A stretch of DNA of 64,000 bases. It comes from Microvelia longipes (Eukaryota > Arthropoda > Insecta > Hemiptera > Veliidae). The notes beneath the pieces are model-generated. The model did not search any database. It saw nothing but the letters and a program-made list of their open reading frames with translations, and was not told the DNA's origin. Both the position numbers and the translations under genes were made by a program. The stretch is taken from contig JACMZG010001913.1 in assembly GCA_018340805.1 (NCBI GenBank), positions 28,762,434-28,826,433 of the forward strand, given 5' to 3'. How positions within the stretch are numbered: position 1 is the first letter of the stretch; the number at the start of each line of letters is the position of its first letter. Below, piece after piece: positions 45,422 to 58,444 of the stretch.

Positions 45422-46140
45422 TACCTTCAGACTTGCTTCCAGACTTTGGTTGTACCAATTAGGTATTGGATGAGGTCAAACTCACTTCTAAACTTCAGCT
45501 GTTGGTTACCTGATTGCAGAGGAAACAGGGAAGCCCTTTCAAACCCTAATGGGCAGCCTACTTTGTTTGGGTCATAGTTACTTACTCTGTTTTGTTTCTA
45601 CATCACTATTAACTCACCATGTGTCACTAAAACTCGACTGAGATTTGAACCAGTATCTGAAACAGCATCGCTGTTGAGCTTAGGATAATAGAAACATGAT
45701 GACATGGAAAAACATAGAATTTTAAAGTTGTGTGATTTAGGGTAATTTCTTAAGTTTTTTTGACCTGATTTTAACAATTGAAACATTGATGTGTTACAAA
45801 TTTAATCAAATTAAAAAGTGCCCATCTGTAATGGGACCATCTTTTCTATAACCGAAAGGAAGTTAGCAATTAAGGCATCAAATAAGTAGGCTACTTATTG
45901 GGGTCTGAAGAAGTTCTCTCTTCTTCAAAAAATTCAATTTATGATATTTTGTCTTCGTTGTCTTACTAGCTACCCTAATGTCTTTAGAAAATATTTTCTA
46001 GTTTTTTTCTAGATATATTTAGTAAATACTTAGACTATACATTTTTTGTGTTTTTACAGTATTTTAAATTTTAAAAATGGTTCTTTGTACAAGGAAGATT
46101 TTTTAAGCATTCTGACTGATTAAATTTTTCAAATTTAGAG
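45422..46140 (+). other. melted 3' UTR and flank
   Basis: Non-coding sequence after the melted stop. No canonical AATAAA occurs close to the stop. The first good candidates are at 46401 and about 46553, so the 3' UTR may be about 1 kb or more. The polyadenylation site cannot be fixed from sequence alone. Confidence 0.5.
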
Positions 46141-46400
46141 TTTTAGAGGAACACTCTAGTTTTTTAAGAACTCATTCTGCAAATAAGAGTTGTTTTACAA
46201 AAACTCTTACAGTAGAAAAGACCCCTTTAGGAACAATTATTGCATAAAAGAGTTTTTTAAGAACCTTACTGTAGGAATGAGTGTTTTGGGAACGGTTAGT
46301 GAAGAGATAAATTCTTTGGGGACATTTGCTGCAGAAAAGAGCCCTTTTAGAACAGTTACTGCTCAAAATACTTTTTGGGAACTCACATCGAAAAGAGTGG
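46140..46400. repeat. Degenerate minisatellite, about 31-39-bp units
   Basis: Units of the type GGAACAGTTACTGCAGAAAA then GAGTTCTTTT repeat about six to seven times with substitutions. Frames on both strands stay open only because of the repeat. It lies in the 3' flank, perhaps the 3' UTR, of melted. Confidence 0.7.
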
Positions 46401-46409
46401 AATAAAATA

Positions 46410-49400
46410 AAACATCTCTTTTCTTTATTGCTCATGAAACTAATGTACAACAGTATTTTCTTTAATAAAAGAATTAATTTTGATTGTGATGGTTCTTAAC
46501 AGTTATATATAATAGGTTAATATTAAGAATAGGTTTTGATGGACTCCGACTGTAATAAACGTTCTTTAACACCATGGCTTTATGGTTCAGGCCGTTGACT
46601 ATAAAATATGCTTTATATAGTCTGACTGTTAAAAAGCTCATTGTGTGTTTCAAATAATTATTTAAATAAAAATAAATAAAAAATATAAAAATAATAAATA
46701 TTTAAATAAAATAATTATTTCCTATTATTGATAATAAAAGTTTTTAATAAAGTTGTACAGGCAAAAATACTGCATTAAATATATCTGTGTAAGGATACTA
46801 TTTAAGCTGATGAACATATGTTATGTTTTAAAATTTTACATAAAGTTTGTGTGTGTGCCTCTATGGTCATGATTCTATAGCACTTGGTTTCGACACAGGA
46901 AGCCCAAGTTTCGTAGCCCAGGCCATAGCATCTGCCTAGTCAATAAAGGATGTTTGTCAGGAAAACTTAGCAACAAGCTAAATTTTTGCCAAATCTTTGG
47001 GCACTCCTACGGGATTTACCACAAAAATGTCCTCACACCTCTTCTTGGAGCGAACTTTGTGGTTAGATGAAATGTTTAGATGAAATGTTTAGATAAAATG
47101 TTTAGATGATAAGTTTTGCTCTAAACAATACCTTTATTTTTATGCAGGCAGTAATATTGGAATTAAATAACAACGGTTTATTGGCTTACATAGCAAAAGA
47201 AGATGTTATATGTTGTTGATGAAGCTATAAACATTATAAACCAGTAAAAGAGTTGTATTTGTTGATGGTAATACAGATATACTTGTGTTTTTAGTTTGCA
47301 ATTAGTCCTGACTAAAGTAACATATAAACCAAGTAGGGAAACTCCTATACTAACCTGTGTGAAAAAAATTGAAGTGTGTAATTGGCTGATAGCTGGCTCA
47401 AAAATAAAAAATAGCTAAAATTGATATAACTGTGCATGAGCCTTTTAGGATTAACGCTTTTTTATTTAATTTTATTGGCAACTCTGATAACATTACATGA
47501 GTTTTACTTTTTATAGTGTTTTTTTACTTTAATATATATGTGCTAATAGAGTGATTTTGTATTAAATTCTGTGAAATAATTGTTACCATAATTTAGTTAA
47601 AGAAAAAGAGAAACTATAGTAAAGGTAAACCACATGTTTTTTATAAAGATTTTGAAGGACATATAGCCGACAGTGTAGTGCCTTAAGTATAACTTAAAAT
47701 TACGATTGCTTTAATTATTTTCAAAAATGTAAGGTTAAAGTTGTTAAATTACTAATTACAATTAGTATTCGAAGGAAAAAAATATCACTTGCAAAATTGT
47801 AATAAGTCAAGAAGAGCACTCAAATAAAAAATTAAATTAGCCGTTTGTTTTTAGTAATTCAAACAAATCTAGTATTTAAATATTTGCTCAAATGGATGTT
47901 CAATTTGTGTCAAATGGATGCTCAAATTATTAACATTTTATACTACAATGTACAAAAAATACAATTAAAACAAAAATTTTGAGTACCATAAATAGTTTGT
48001 TTACATTTACAGGAGTAAAATAAGATGGCTGCGTACATGGGAAAATTTGTGGTGGACAAAATGTGAACGACATGCCAGGTCTGACAGAAATCGCATTTGT
48101 TTCAATACTTGGTTTATATATTAATTTAGTCCTGACCAAGGTGACTTATTTAATGTCAAACTAAAAGGAGGAAAGAATAATGTAATCCTATTTCAAAGTG
48201 TTAACCTTTTTCATAATGTTAACCTATTGCATAATTTTAAAAATTAAAACTATAGGAAACCATCGAGAGGTAATTTTGCCTTTAAGTTTAGGGCCTGCGC
48301 AGTTAATATATTGATTGCAAAGCATATGCAGTTTATACTAAAATGTGGAGTTTGGTTTTGACATGTGTTATGTGATTGATTCTTATCTATTTTTTTTTTT
48401 GTTCTTGATTTCACTTTGTTATATGGCGAATCGACTTAGTGTGTCATCCCCATTATTCAAGATCCTTGGGTACTACGCTGAAAACCCTGCCCATTTCCTT
48501 TTCTCATATTCTTTCCTCCTTCCTTTTCCCAAGCATAGACCCACTTAAGTCCAACTCAAGTGTAGTAAAGTAAAAGAATGGATTAATAGACAAACTGAAT
48601 TTAGAAGATTGTGTTCTATGCCTTATAATGAGTCCAAAAGTTAACATTCAGGAGAGTCATTCCTTCTATGTAAACCCATCCTTAGTTTGTATTGAATCAC
48701 CTTTTAACTGTCTACCATCTTGACTAAAATTAGTGTTCTTATCAAATATGTCAGATAGTGTATTGCTTTAGAATTATGCCAAATATTAAGCTTTAAGAAA
48801 CATTTGTACTTAAGAAATCCCAACTGTGTGATTAAAACCATTCCCTACCTGTAATTTTAGTTTTGTCTTTGTTATTTTTAATTTGTATTTATAAAATTTG
48901 GAAGTGTACTTAAATTGTGAATGTTATTACTTAAATTTATTTTTTGTTATTTATGAATTAATTTATTTTATTATGAAATGTTGATCAAATTGTATTTAAA
49001 GTATTTTTATGACTTTTATTTTTGTAATAAAATTATATCGACTAATATGACATTTTGTATTATAAGTATAAAATTATTTGCATCATTGTTGTTTTTTCCC
49101 CAATTGATACAAAATAAGGCTTTATAAGACCATGGCAATGAAAATCCATAACCTGTCATGGGGAGGTATAACTTTTAATAAATTATATTTCTATGCCATA
49201 GACATCAAGAATTTATATTTGTATGCTGCTTCGCAGCATAGATTTTGAACCAATAATAAATAGATCGGTTTATTATTGGGTTATAAAAAATGTTCTATAA
49301 TATAAACCCCAATCTCCAACCGTTTTCCCACAAGGTCAAATTTAATATTTTGAAAAAATATTTGACTTCACTTCATAAAAGCGTTAATAGCTATTATACT

Positions 49401-49500
49401 GTTCAAGCTAGAAAGATGAAATTGGTTTCGTTGGAAAGTTGAGTTAATTTCCAAAAGAGCAAATTAACTATGTCAAATATTTTGGAAATACTCCCTAAAA
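46410..49500. other. Non-coding stretch
   Basis: No gene or clear repeat family was recognised. Short AT-rich open frames only. Confidence 0.45.
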
Positions 49501-49510
49501 ATGTATATGT

Positions 49511-49897
49511 CATGTCCGTATTGGATGGAGACTGTCATAAGCGTTTCTAAGTGAAGTTGCTAGGTTGGCAATAGTTAAGGGCCCTATTTACATGTAGAGG
49601 CAATCATCAGCTTCTTCTCCTTGGCGGCGTGCCAGAAAAGTGAATCACCTTTAGAGGTAGAGTATATAGGGTATAGTGCCGGATTATATCGTACCCTTAT
49701 CGTTTCATTTATTCGTTCATTTCTTTTGTGTGCACAGGATCTATGCAGGTAAGTAAAACTGCTTGCCGCCTAGGAGAAGAAGCTGATGATTGCCTCTAAA
49801 TGTAAATAGGGCCCTTAACCTAGCAACTTTGACCTATTGCCAACCTAGCAACTTCACTTTGAAACGTTTATGACAGTCTCCACCCAATACGGACATG
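49511..49897. mobile_element. Foldback element with long inverted arms
   Basis: Arms of about 120-130 bp flank a core of about 135 bp. The outer ends are CATGTCCGTATTGGATGGAG and its partner CCACCCAATACGGACATG. The inner parts include GGGCCCTATTTACATGTAGA and GCAATCATCAGCTTCTTCTC with exact inverted matches. No coding capacity. The few arm differences suggest relatively recent activity. Confidence 0.88.
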
Positions 49898-50672
49898 ACT
49901 CGGCAGGACAGAAAAGTTGATTTCCATGCTTTTTTGGACCAAAGACTTGACAGGGAGTATTTTACCACATAAGTGGTTTTTGATAAGATATATATTTATA
50001 GGTTGTATTAGAACAATTTTAGTACAATAGTATCAGATATGCTTAACAGGTCTAGGCAAGATCCACCACGGCAAATCCACCACTTATTTTAAGAACATTT
50101 TTAAATGTTCTAGAGACTCCCCACCCATCTACAACCCCTAACAAAACAAATATTTATAATGCAAATAATTTATGGGCAAGCTACCCAGGGAATAATAAGG
50201 ACTGTTATATCTATTCCCAAGAGACTAATTATTAGAGGAAGGACTTAGGTAAAAAACACAGTGATAAGGAGTCTAGAAATTGTTTCCAGTGGGTACCATA
50301 ACGGTACTTATACCTGCTCAAGAATTGTGTAAAAAGTTCTAGTCTTAGATCCCTACTAGAATCTAGTCTTCCCCCTGGATCCCTACAAGAATTTAGTCTT
50401 CCCCCTGGATCCATTCTGGGGCACTTTTTTTTTATAGTTACTCCTTTTTAGGGGAGTACTATACTGATTTTTTTTATCAATGTAACCTTCTTTAGATTTT
50501 TACTCCCCTTTGACAGAACACACTGGTTACTCTCTTTTTTAGCTACCCCCTTAGTTTTATTATTTTATTACTGATCTTTATATATTTTATCTCATTATAC
50601 GCGCTTTCCTGGGGATGTAGAAAATCATTAGGGCTATTTTTCATCTGTATTTATTATACACAACATATATAG

Positions 50673-50840
50673 CATAACACACAGTTAAAATCAGTTGAAA
50701 GTGGGGGAAATAATGCAAGTAGGCCAATGAGGTTAGTTCTGGATTCTAAACTACACCTACAATTTCATTTCAGGCCAACCTCATTGTATCCTCTACACTA
50801 ATTTCCCACACTGTCAACTGATGATAACTGTGTGATATAC
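50673..50840. mobile_element. MITE family A
   Basis: The ends CATAACACACAGTTAAAATC and TGATGATAACTGTGTGATAT pair. The internal CCAATGAGGTTAG and AACCTCATTG also pair. This is one of the best-preserved copies. Confidence 0.85.
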
Positions 50841-51599
50841 TGTAAGTGAAATCAAGTCTACATGTAAACCCCTGTTTTCTCATTTTTGGCAATTTGAGTC
50901 ATCAGATTCAACAGTCCCTACACCCTTTCATTTATGGTTTTGGCGGGACAGTCCCGATATTTTCACCTATGTCCCGCTCAAATTATAAAAAATATAAAAT
51001 GCAAGATGATACTTACTAAATAATAGAATCTGGCCTCACTTTTCTCTTGATCTCTCTTTGAATGATTAGCTCGTCCACCAGTCAGTCTTTCAAAGGAACT
51101 GTGATCCTGCATCTGAAAGAAAATTCAAACAATTAATCACAAGAAAGGGCAAAATAGCAAGCGATTTAAATAATGTTATTTTATTAATAGAAATAATAAC
51201 TGTTTACTTCAATTTAATCCATTAGGTACCACAAGTTATTTTGTCCCATTTAGTGTTTTCGGGAATAAAAAAAAGTAAGTAAAGAGATATAAAGAGTCCC
51301 CTCTCTTGTCTAAGAAATTTATACCAGAAAATGATATTTCAATAGCCCCTTAAACCCTAATTTTCGGCAATTTTAGCCATTATATGATATCAGCTTTACA
51401 GCCCTCTATCCCTAGTTCCTAATTTTGATAAGGTATTTGAGCAATGACAAACCAAAATATCCCATCCCTAATTTTTAGTATTCTCATCCAATGTACTGTC
51501 ATAACATTATGGCTTTAACAGCCCCCTAAACCCTATTCCTAATTTTTTATTTTATTTTTTTTTTTAAATTGGTTAGTAAAATAAATAACAGGAAGTTAA

Positions 51600-51690
51600 A
51601 ATAACGGTCGATAAAAAAAATTTTGATTAGGGTGTCATTTTCTATGTTTCTTTAAGTGCTGAACTCATCAACAATCCAATATTTGATTGA
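51600..51690. repeat. Fragment related to the 149-bp repeat
   Basis: ACGGTCGATAAAAAAAATTT and AGGGTGTCATTTTCTATGTT match the repeat at 60390-60780. Confidence 0.55.
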
Positions 51691-52332
51691 TTTTCTATAT
51701 TATATATATATATATATATATATCCACTGAGCAGAAGCAACACTTATATTTTTTTCCAATTTTCAAAGAAATTTGCCTAAGGGGGCATGCCAAGGAGGGA
51801 AAGAAAGAGAATGGGAATTTAAAGGCAAAGGGCACACACACTGCATCTGCTTAGTCAGAATATAGTGAGACTTACTCTTAATAAAATAATTTAAGCAGAT
51901 AAACATCATTACTCTTAAGATGACAAAGTAATTTATAAAATAACTAATTGTTCTTTAACTATCACTAGTAAATACAAAATAATTATAAACTAATGATTTT
52001 AAAAGTAAGTCTAACTACAGTCCGTAAGCCTCCTCACCACGTCAGGGTCAGATGCTTTAAAATAATATCAGTGAAATTTACCATACCCAGAGTTAGAAAC
52101 GTTTTTTTTTTTTAGGTTATCTGACTGTTACAACATGGCGGTTCTGCATTATACAAGCAAAAAGTTTAAATATATGAAAATTTGCTGTAACTTTTTTATT
52201 ATTAGAGCCACGGTTACCGTTTTATACTTAAAATACTCACAAAAATATATCCTTAAACATAAAAACATTATTTAAAAAAAATTAATATAAATAAAAAAGA
52301 AACAAAAATCATGTAGTAATTAAACTCTGTTT

Positions 52333-54620
52333 TCACATTTTAGGCCCAAACTAAAATACTTTGGGGGTTACTTCGTAAATATTGATCCTTGTAGTCCACA
52401 TCGTGCGGCCACTACGCAAAATTTTAGCTATAAATTCCAGCGTTATAATAAGTAGGATTCTCGTGCCTCCAAAGTTGACCAACATTACACATAGAGCAAT
52501 CACTTTTTCAGTTTTGTTCAAATTTTGGGGCCAAACTAAAACACTTTGGGGTACTCTAAAATTGATCCTTGTAGTCCCACATCGTGGGCCACAACGCAAA
52601 AATTTTAGCTATAATTCCATCGTATAAAAAGGAAAGATCAAGTGCCTCAAAGTTGAAAAATACGCTAGTGCAATCAACTTTTTCGAGTTATCAAATTTTA
52701 GGGCCCAAACTAAAAACACTTTGGGCGAGGTACTTCTAAATATTGATCCTGGTAGTCCACATCGTGGGCCAAACGCAAAAAATTTAGCTTAAATTCCATC
52801 GTATTAAAAAGTTGAGATCATGTGCCTCAAAGTTGACAAACATTACCTAGAGCAATCAATTTTTTCAGTTTTTTTACAGATTTTAGGGCCCAAACTTAAA
52901 CACTTTTGGGGTACTTCTAAATATTGTTCCTTGTAGTCCACATCGTGGGCCACAACGCAAAAATTTTAGCTATAAATTCCATCGTATAAAAAGTGAGATC
53001 ATGTGCCTCAAAGTTGACTAAAATTACGCTAGTGCAATCAACTTTTTCAGTTTTCAAATTTTAGGGCCCAAACTAAAAACACATTTGCGGTTACTTCTAA
53101 TTATTGATCCTTGTAGTCCACTTGTGGGCCACTACGCAAAAAATTTAGCGTATAAATTCCATCGTATAAAAAAGTGAATCATGTGCCTCAAAGTGACAAA
53201 AATTACGCTAGAACAATCAACTTTTCAGTTTTTAAATTTTAGGCCCAACTAAAACACTTTGGAGCGTACTTCTAAATATTGTTTCTTGTATCCAATCGTG
53301 GGCCACAACGCAAAAAATTTAGCTATAAATTTCCATCGTATAAAGTGAGATCATGTGCCTCAAAGTACTAAATTACGCTATAGTGCAATCAACTTTTTCA
53401 GTTTTCAAATTTAGGCCCAAACGAAAACCACTTTGGGGGTACTTCTAATAATGGGATCTTGTAGCCACATCTGGGCCACTACGCAAAAATTTTAGCTATA
53501 AATTCCATCGTATAAAAAGTGAGATATGTGCCTAAAGTTGACCAACATACACTAGAGCAATCCAAACTTTTTCAGTTTCAAATTTTTAGGGCCCAAACTA
53601 AAACACTTTGGTGGTACTTCTAAATATTGATCCTTGGTGTCCACATCGTAGGCCAACAACGCAAAAAGTTTAGCCTATAAATCCTCGTATAAAAGTGAGA
53701 TCATGTGCTCAAAGTTGACTAAAATTACGCTAGTGCAATTCACCTTTTTCAGTTTTCAAATTGAGGGGCCCCAAAACCTAAAACACTTTGGGGTACTTCG
53801 AAATATTGTTTCTTGTAGTCCACATCGTGGGCCACAACGGCAAAAAATTTTAAGCTATGAAATTCGCATCGTATAAAAAAGTGAGATCATGTGCCTCAAA
53901 GTTGGACTAAATTACGCTAGTGCAATCAACTTTTTCAGTTTTCAATTTTAGGCCCAAACTAAAACTTTGGTACTTCTAAATATTGATCCTTGTAGTCCAC
54001 ATTCGTTGGACCACAAACGCAAAATTTTAGCTATGATCCATCGTAAAAAAGTGAGATCATGCTGCCTCAAAGCTGACAAAAATTACGCTGAACAATCAAC
54101 TTTTTCAGTTTTTAAATTTTAGGGCCCAAACTAAACACTTTGGGGTGCTTCTAAATATGTTCTTTAGATCCAATCGTGGGCACAACGCAAAAATTTTAGC
54201 TATAAATTCCATTCGTATAAAAAGTGAGTCATGTGCCTCAAAGTTGGACATAAAATTACGCTAGTGCAAATCAACTTTTTCAGTTTCAAATTTTCAGGCC
54301 CAAACTAAAACACTTTGAGGTACTTCTAATATTTTGATCCTTGTAGTCCACTCGTGGGCCACAACGCAAAAATTTTAGCTATAAATTCCATCGTATAAAA
54401 GTGAAGATCATGTGCCTCAAAGTTGACTAAAATTTACGCTAGTGCAATCACTTTTTCAGTTTTCAAATTTTAGGGCCCAAACTAAAACACTTTGGGGTAC
54501 TTCTAAATATTGATCCTTGTAGTCCACAATCGTGGGCCACAACGCAAAATTTTAGCTATAAATTCCATCATAAAAAGTGAGATCATGTGCCTCAAAGTTG
54601 ACTAAAATTACGCTAGTGCA
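52333..54620. repeat. 177-bp satellite array, forward orientation
   Basis: About 13 units. Landmarks per unit are GGGCCCAAACTAAAACACTT, TAGTCCACATCGTGGGCCAC, AACGCAAAAATTTTAGCTAT, AGTGAGATCATGTGCCTCAA and TTACGCTAGTGCAATCAACT. The same satellite in inverse orientation is at 62849-63617, where the period is exactly 177 bp. Here many units carry 1-2-base indels in homopolymers. Confidence 0.95.
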
Positions 54621-54799
54621 ATTAAAAAAATGCTTGAAATAAAAATTGTTGTTTTAAAATGTGTTTAAAAAGTGTTTCCTTTTTAAAATATAATTATATA
54701 AAGGGGTTTTCGTAACTTGAATAATAATAAAGTTATTTAAATGTGCATTTTCCTAGATTTCAATGTGATTATGACTTTTCAAATTAAAGTGTCACAAAT

Positions 54800-55268
54800 G
54801 GCTCCGTATCGTTCCGTCGACAAATCAATTCGTCGACAAATCATTCCATCGACAATTCATAGGCGTCGACAAAATCATCGTCGACAATTTCCATCGACAA
54901 ATAATTTGAGTTTGTCGACGAAATTTGCGACGGAACGAATCGGTTGTTGCGTCGACAAAGCATTCCATCGACAAATCATTTCCTTCGACAAGTTATTTGT
55001 CGACGGAACGATTTGTCGACGCAGTGATCTGTCGATGGAATGATTTGTCGACGCAACAAACCGGTTCGTTCCGTCGACAATCATTCCGTCGAACAAATCA
55101 TTGCGTCGACAAAATCGTCCGTCGACAAATAAATTGCGATGCAATGATTGTCGATGCAATGATTTGTCGACGCATGATTTGTCGACGGAACGAATTCGGG
55201 TTGTTGCGTCGACAATCATTCCATGACAGATCACTGCTGGTCGACAAATCGTTCCGTCGACAAATATT
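54800..55268. repeat. 16-bp GTCGAC repeat cluster 1
   Basis: Short units of GTCGACAAATCATTCC or GTCGACAAATCATTGC type occur in both orientations, with the palindrome GTCGAC at the core of each. The orientation flips several times, which gives hairpin-forming inverted arrays. Variants replace GTCGAC by ATCGAC or GTCGAT. One N lies downstream at 55285. Open frames rich in Arg, Ser and Thr are repeat translations. Confidence 0.93.
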
Positions 55269-55724
55269 TTTGAGATACTATTTTNCATATATATTTACAT
55301 ACATATATATATATATTATAGATATACAAATAATATACTTAATTAGAATGGTGATAAAAACCTAATTTTTTTTTATAGAGGTTGGCTACCAAAATCTATT
55401 TAATAATTTTGAATTCACATACTTTATTGATAATATATAAACAAGAAATTAACTTCTTAAAATTACGTTTATAGTTTTGTAAATAATTAAATATATCTGT
55501 TAATCTTAACTGCGCTTTTACGTTTAACATTGCGGTCGTGTTGGATGTTGGACTTGAAAGTAGCGTTACTATTTGTATTTTCTTATTACTAAAAAAGGAA
55601 AATGATTTTTCCTTTTTTAGTAATAAGGGGAGCAAATAAATCTCTACTCTGCTTTGTTCCACTTCTTCTCCTTGCCTTACATTTCAAAGGTATGCAATTA
55701 ACAACACATCTAAACATGAAGGTC
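55269..55724. other. Spacer between GTCGAC clusters
   Basis: AT-rich sequence with a TA-rich run (55285-55320) and a short inverted repeat at about 55585-55625 (AAAAAAGGAAAATGATTTTT then CCTTTTTTAG). No gene. Confidence 0.5.
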
Positions 55725-56085
55725 TACAGATTTGTCGACGGAACGAACCGGGTTGTTGCGTCGACAAATGCGTCGACAAATCACTTCCGTCGACAATCAT
55801 TGCATCGACAAGTTATTTGTCGACGGAGTGATTTGTCGACGGAATGATTTGTCGATGGAATGATTTGTCGACGGAACGAAACGAGTTGTTGCGTCGACAA
55901 ATCATTCCGTCGACAAATCACTCCGTCGACAAATCATTGCATCGACAAGTTATTTGTCGACGGAGTGATTTGTCGACGGAATGATTTGTCGACGCAACAA
56001 CTCGTTTCGTTCCGTCGACAAATTTTTCCGTCGACTGTCGACGGAGGTGATTTGTCGACGGAATGATTTGTCGACGGAACGACTC
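55725..56085. repeat. 16-bp GTCGAC repeat cluster 2
   Basis: Cleaner units than cluster 1. ATTTGTCGACGGAGTG and ATTTGTCGACGGAATG repeat head to tail, then as their reverse complements around centres such as GACAAGTTATTTGTCG. It would fold into long hairpins or cruciforms. Confidence 0.93.
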
Positions 56086-56239
56086 ACACCTCACAAATTG
56101 AATATGACGGCATTGAAGTCATGTTGAATACTTTTAACATAGTTGCAACTCTCTTTCCCCCCCTCCCCCCCTTTATGCTGTGTTTGGTTATTGAATGTTG
56201 ATTTTGGTACCTCAGACAATGGAAAAGGCCGTGGAGGGT

Positions 56240-56850
56240 TTGACCTAAATGTGCCTAATCGGGGGGGCGTCCTATATTACTTTCCAAGTAGAGGGGTCTA
56301 CTTTTAACTAGAGTAGTATTAAAGATAATCGCAAAATTAATTAGATTTATTTACCTTAATTTTATATTAAATAATCTAAATCAAATAATATTATTGTATT
56401 ATTAAATTTAGTTTAAAATAAATAAGTAAGAATAAAATAAAACTTGAGTTTATTCATTTAAATAAAAATTTTAACTAAAATATTTCAGTTCAATCATTAG
56501 GGCCCTTTCGTACTGCTCTAGGGCTCTGATCAAGTATGCCAAGGGCCTCTTGAGGCATTAGTCTTCCGTTAGGATCTTTAAAGGCCCAAGTATAAAGATT
56601 GGGGGCCAAGGACCTAAATTTAGGTAACATTATTTTAAGTATTTTAATACCTATATATAATATATTTTAACATTTGTCTCCAGGATATTTTTAGGCCCTA
56701 CCTTAGAGTATTGGGCCCTGTGACTCTTGGGTTATGAATATATCATCGTTAATCTTTTTTTGAATTTTCGTTGTTCTTTCTTCAATCCTTTGTTTGGGGG
56801 CCCAATCAGGGCTGCCGTCTTTGCCCGCTATGGCCAGTCCGCTTCTAAAT
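56240..56850 (-). mobile_element. hAT-like non-autonomous element, reverse copy (ends uncertain)
   Basis: The right end reads CAGGGCTGCCGTCTTTGCCC then GCTATGGCCAGTCCGCTT, the inverse of the end at 21951-21990. The interior has GGGCCC- and AAGGCC-rich blocks shared with 22140-22340 (for example CTCTGATCAAGTATGCCAAG). No transposase frame. Confidence 0.5.
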
Positions 56851-57399
56851 ATAGTTAGAAGATAGATTGGCTAGTCGTTGAAAACGGGGGAATGGAGAAC
56901 AAAATAGTAATTATAATAAACGAAATTTGTGTGGAAAATAATATTCAGTCTAGGAGGCGCATGAAGATGAACTAGTTGAAGTTCTGAAAAATTGAGTTTA
57001 TAATCAATAAAAGTACGAGTGGGTGAACAGTATAAGATATTTCTAGTACAATATATAATAGTGTATACAGCGTTTCCCAACCTTTTCAGTAACGCGACCC
57101 TATAATTTGCTTTTCTAAAGTTTGGCGACCCAAATGCATTTATTTCGCATAACCTGAAAATTGCAGGTATTTTTATTTATTGCCGAACGAGTTATGACCC
57201 TACAGACATCGTCAAATCATAATTTTCATGAGGTTTTTAAACTTATACAGAAAACTACAAACTTATTGGAGTTCAAAATAAGTAAATTATATAATAGCAA
57301 TAAAATAAAAAAATTAAATCAAATTTAAAAATTAGTATTGTTAAATATAAAAATGAGCATTTATTATTTAAAGGAAAAAAGAAATTCGTCTGGCGCGGA

Positions 57400-57700
57400 A
57401 TTTCCTTTGGATGCGTGTTTCCGTGCTTAACAACCAATTTCTTGGTTAAGGTTCCGGTACATACTTTAGAAATCAAGCAGTCACTCAACTGTCAAGCACT
57501 GCTCGTAACTTATTTTGTCTGTATTTTCCAAACGATATGCGCATAATTATCCAGTTGGGTATACAAAACTATGCCTCTAAAATTATAAGTACGCACTATT
57601 ATTTGCACTAGTTTAAAGATTAGTACCTTTTGTTTAAGCTTAGTCAGTTATCTAAGATTGAGATAAGTTAAGAAAGTGTCTAGACACAAGAAAGTGTCTA
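57400..57700. repeat. Partial copy of the 61149-61408 inverted-repeat element
   Basis: CAAGCACTGCTCGTAACTTA, TTTGTCTGTATTTTCCAAAC, ACTATGCCTCTAAAATTATA and AAGTACGCACTATTATTTGC match that element in order. One arm is missing. Confidence 0.65.
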
Positions 57701-57717
57701 GAATATACACACACATA

Positions 57718-57818
<101 letters not shown>

Positions 57819-57960
57819 TCTCGAGAAATATATGTTTTTGTCATTAGGGACCTCTGAAACGGATTTGTGTTGTGATCTGAGGTTCGACTTCTGCCATAAC
57901 GCCTATCCCATTACAGAGTTTCGCTAAAAAGAATAAAATACGTATCACATCAATAACTAA
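57819..57960 (-). repeat. Hairpin/tRNA-like repeat, reverse copy
   Basis: Reverse complement of 59942-60065: GTCTCGAGAAATATATG, TCATTAGGGACCTCTGAAAC, GGATTTGTGTTGTGATCTGA, then GCCTATCCCATTACAGAG. Both copies are joined to a TA microsatellite at the same end, so the microsatellite is probably the tail or an internal part of the element. Confidence 0.7.
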
Positions 57961-58444
57961 TTTGTTGCTGTTGGTTTTCCACTAATAAGTCAAGTCGTGT
58001 TTTGTTTATTCAGTTCACTGATTTAATTATAACGCAAAACTATAAAATAAATAAACTGGTGGAACAATTATAATTAAAAAACTTGTACGCGATATTACTA
58101 AATTGATGTTTGTGAGAACAAAATTCACATATAATTGAACATTATAATTTTAATAACCCGAACTTTTAAAATCATAGGAATAACATTTCATCAAAGTTAC
58201 CAAGAATTAGATAAAGGCGGGTGCCTCTGTCGGTAAAGGACTTCTAAGAAATGTTTTGGCCGCGGCTTCTTTTGTTATAGCATGTTTAAAGTATTATCAA
58301 TTTCTAAAAATAATATCTGTATAAGCAAATCTGTTATTTGCTTATAATAATCTTTATACTTAAATCTTTGCCATTTTTTGCATTGTGAATAATAAAAAAT
58401 TTGGCGACCCAAAAAATTTTGTTCGCGACCCAAGGGTTGGTATA

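Noticed and set aside
46849..46935. tRNA-like stretch (GGTTTCGACACAGG, AGTTTCGTAGCCCAGG)
   Set aside because: No consistent cloverleaf or A/B box spacing could be drawn.
47999..48060. Possible small exon after TTTACAG: MAAYMGKFVVDKM then stop
   Set aside because: Only 13 codons, no partner exon and no family resemblance.
48345..48548. Open frame of 67 codons in the 3' flank of melted
   Set aside because: Hydrophobic low-complexity sequence without homology that I can recognise; likely repeat debris.
52351..52627. Overlapping open frames on both strands
   Set aside because: They lie within the 177-bp satellite array.
54741..56066. Arg/Ser/Thr-rich open frames on both strands
   Set aside because: They are translations of the 16-bp GTCGAC repeats, open in several frames on both strands because of unit composition.
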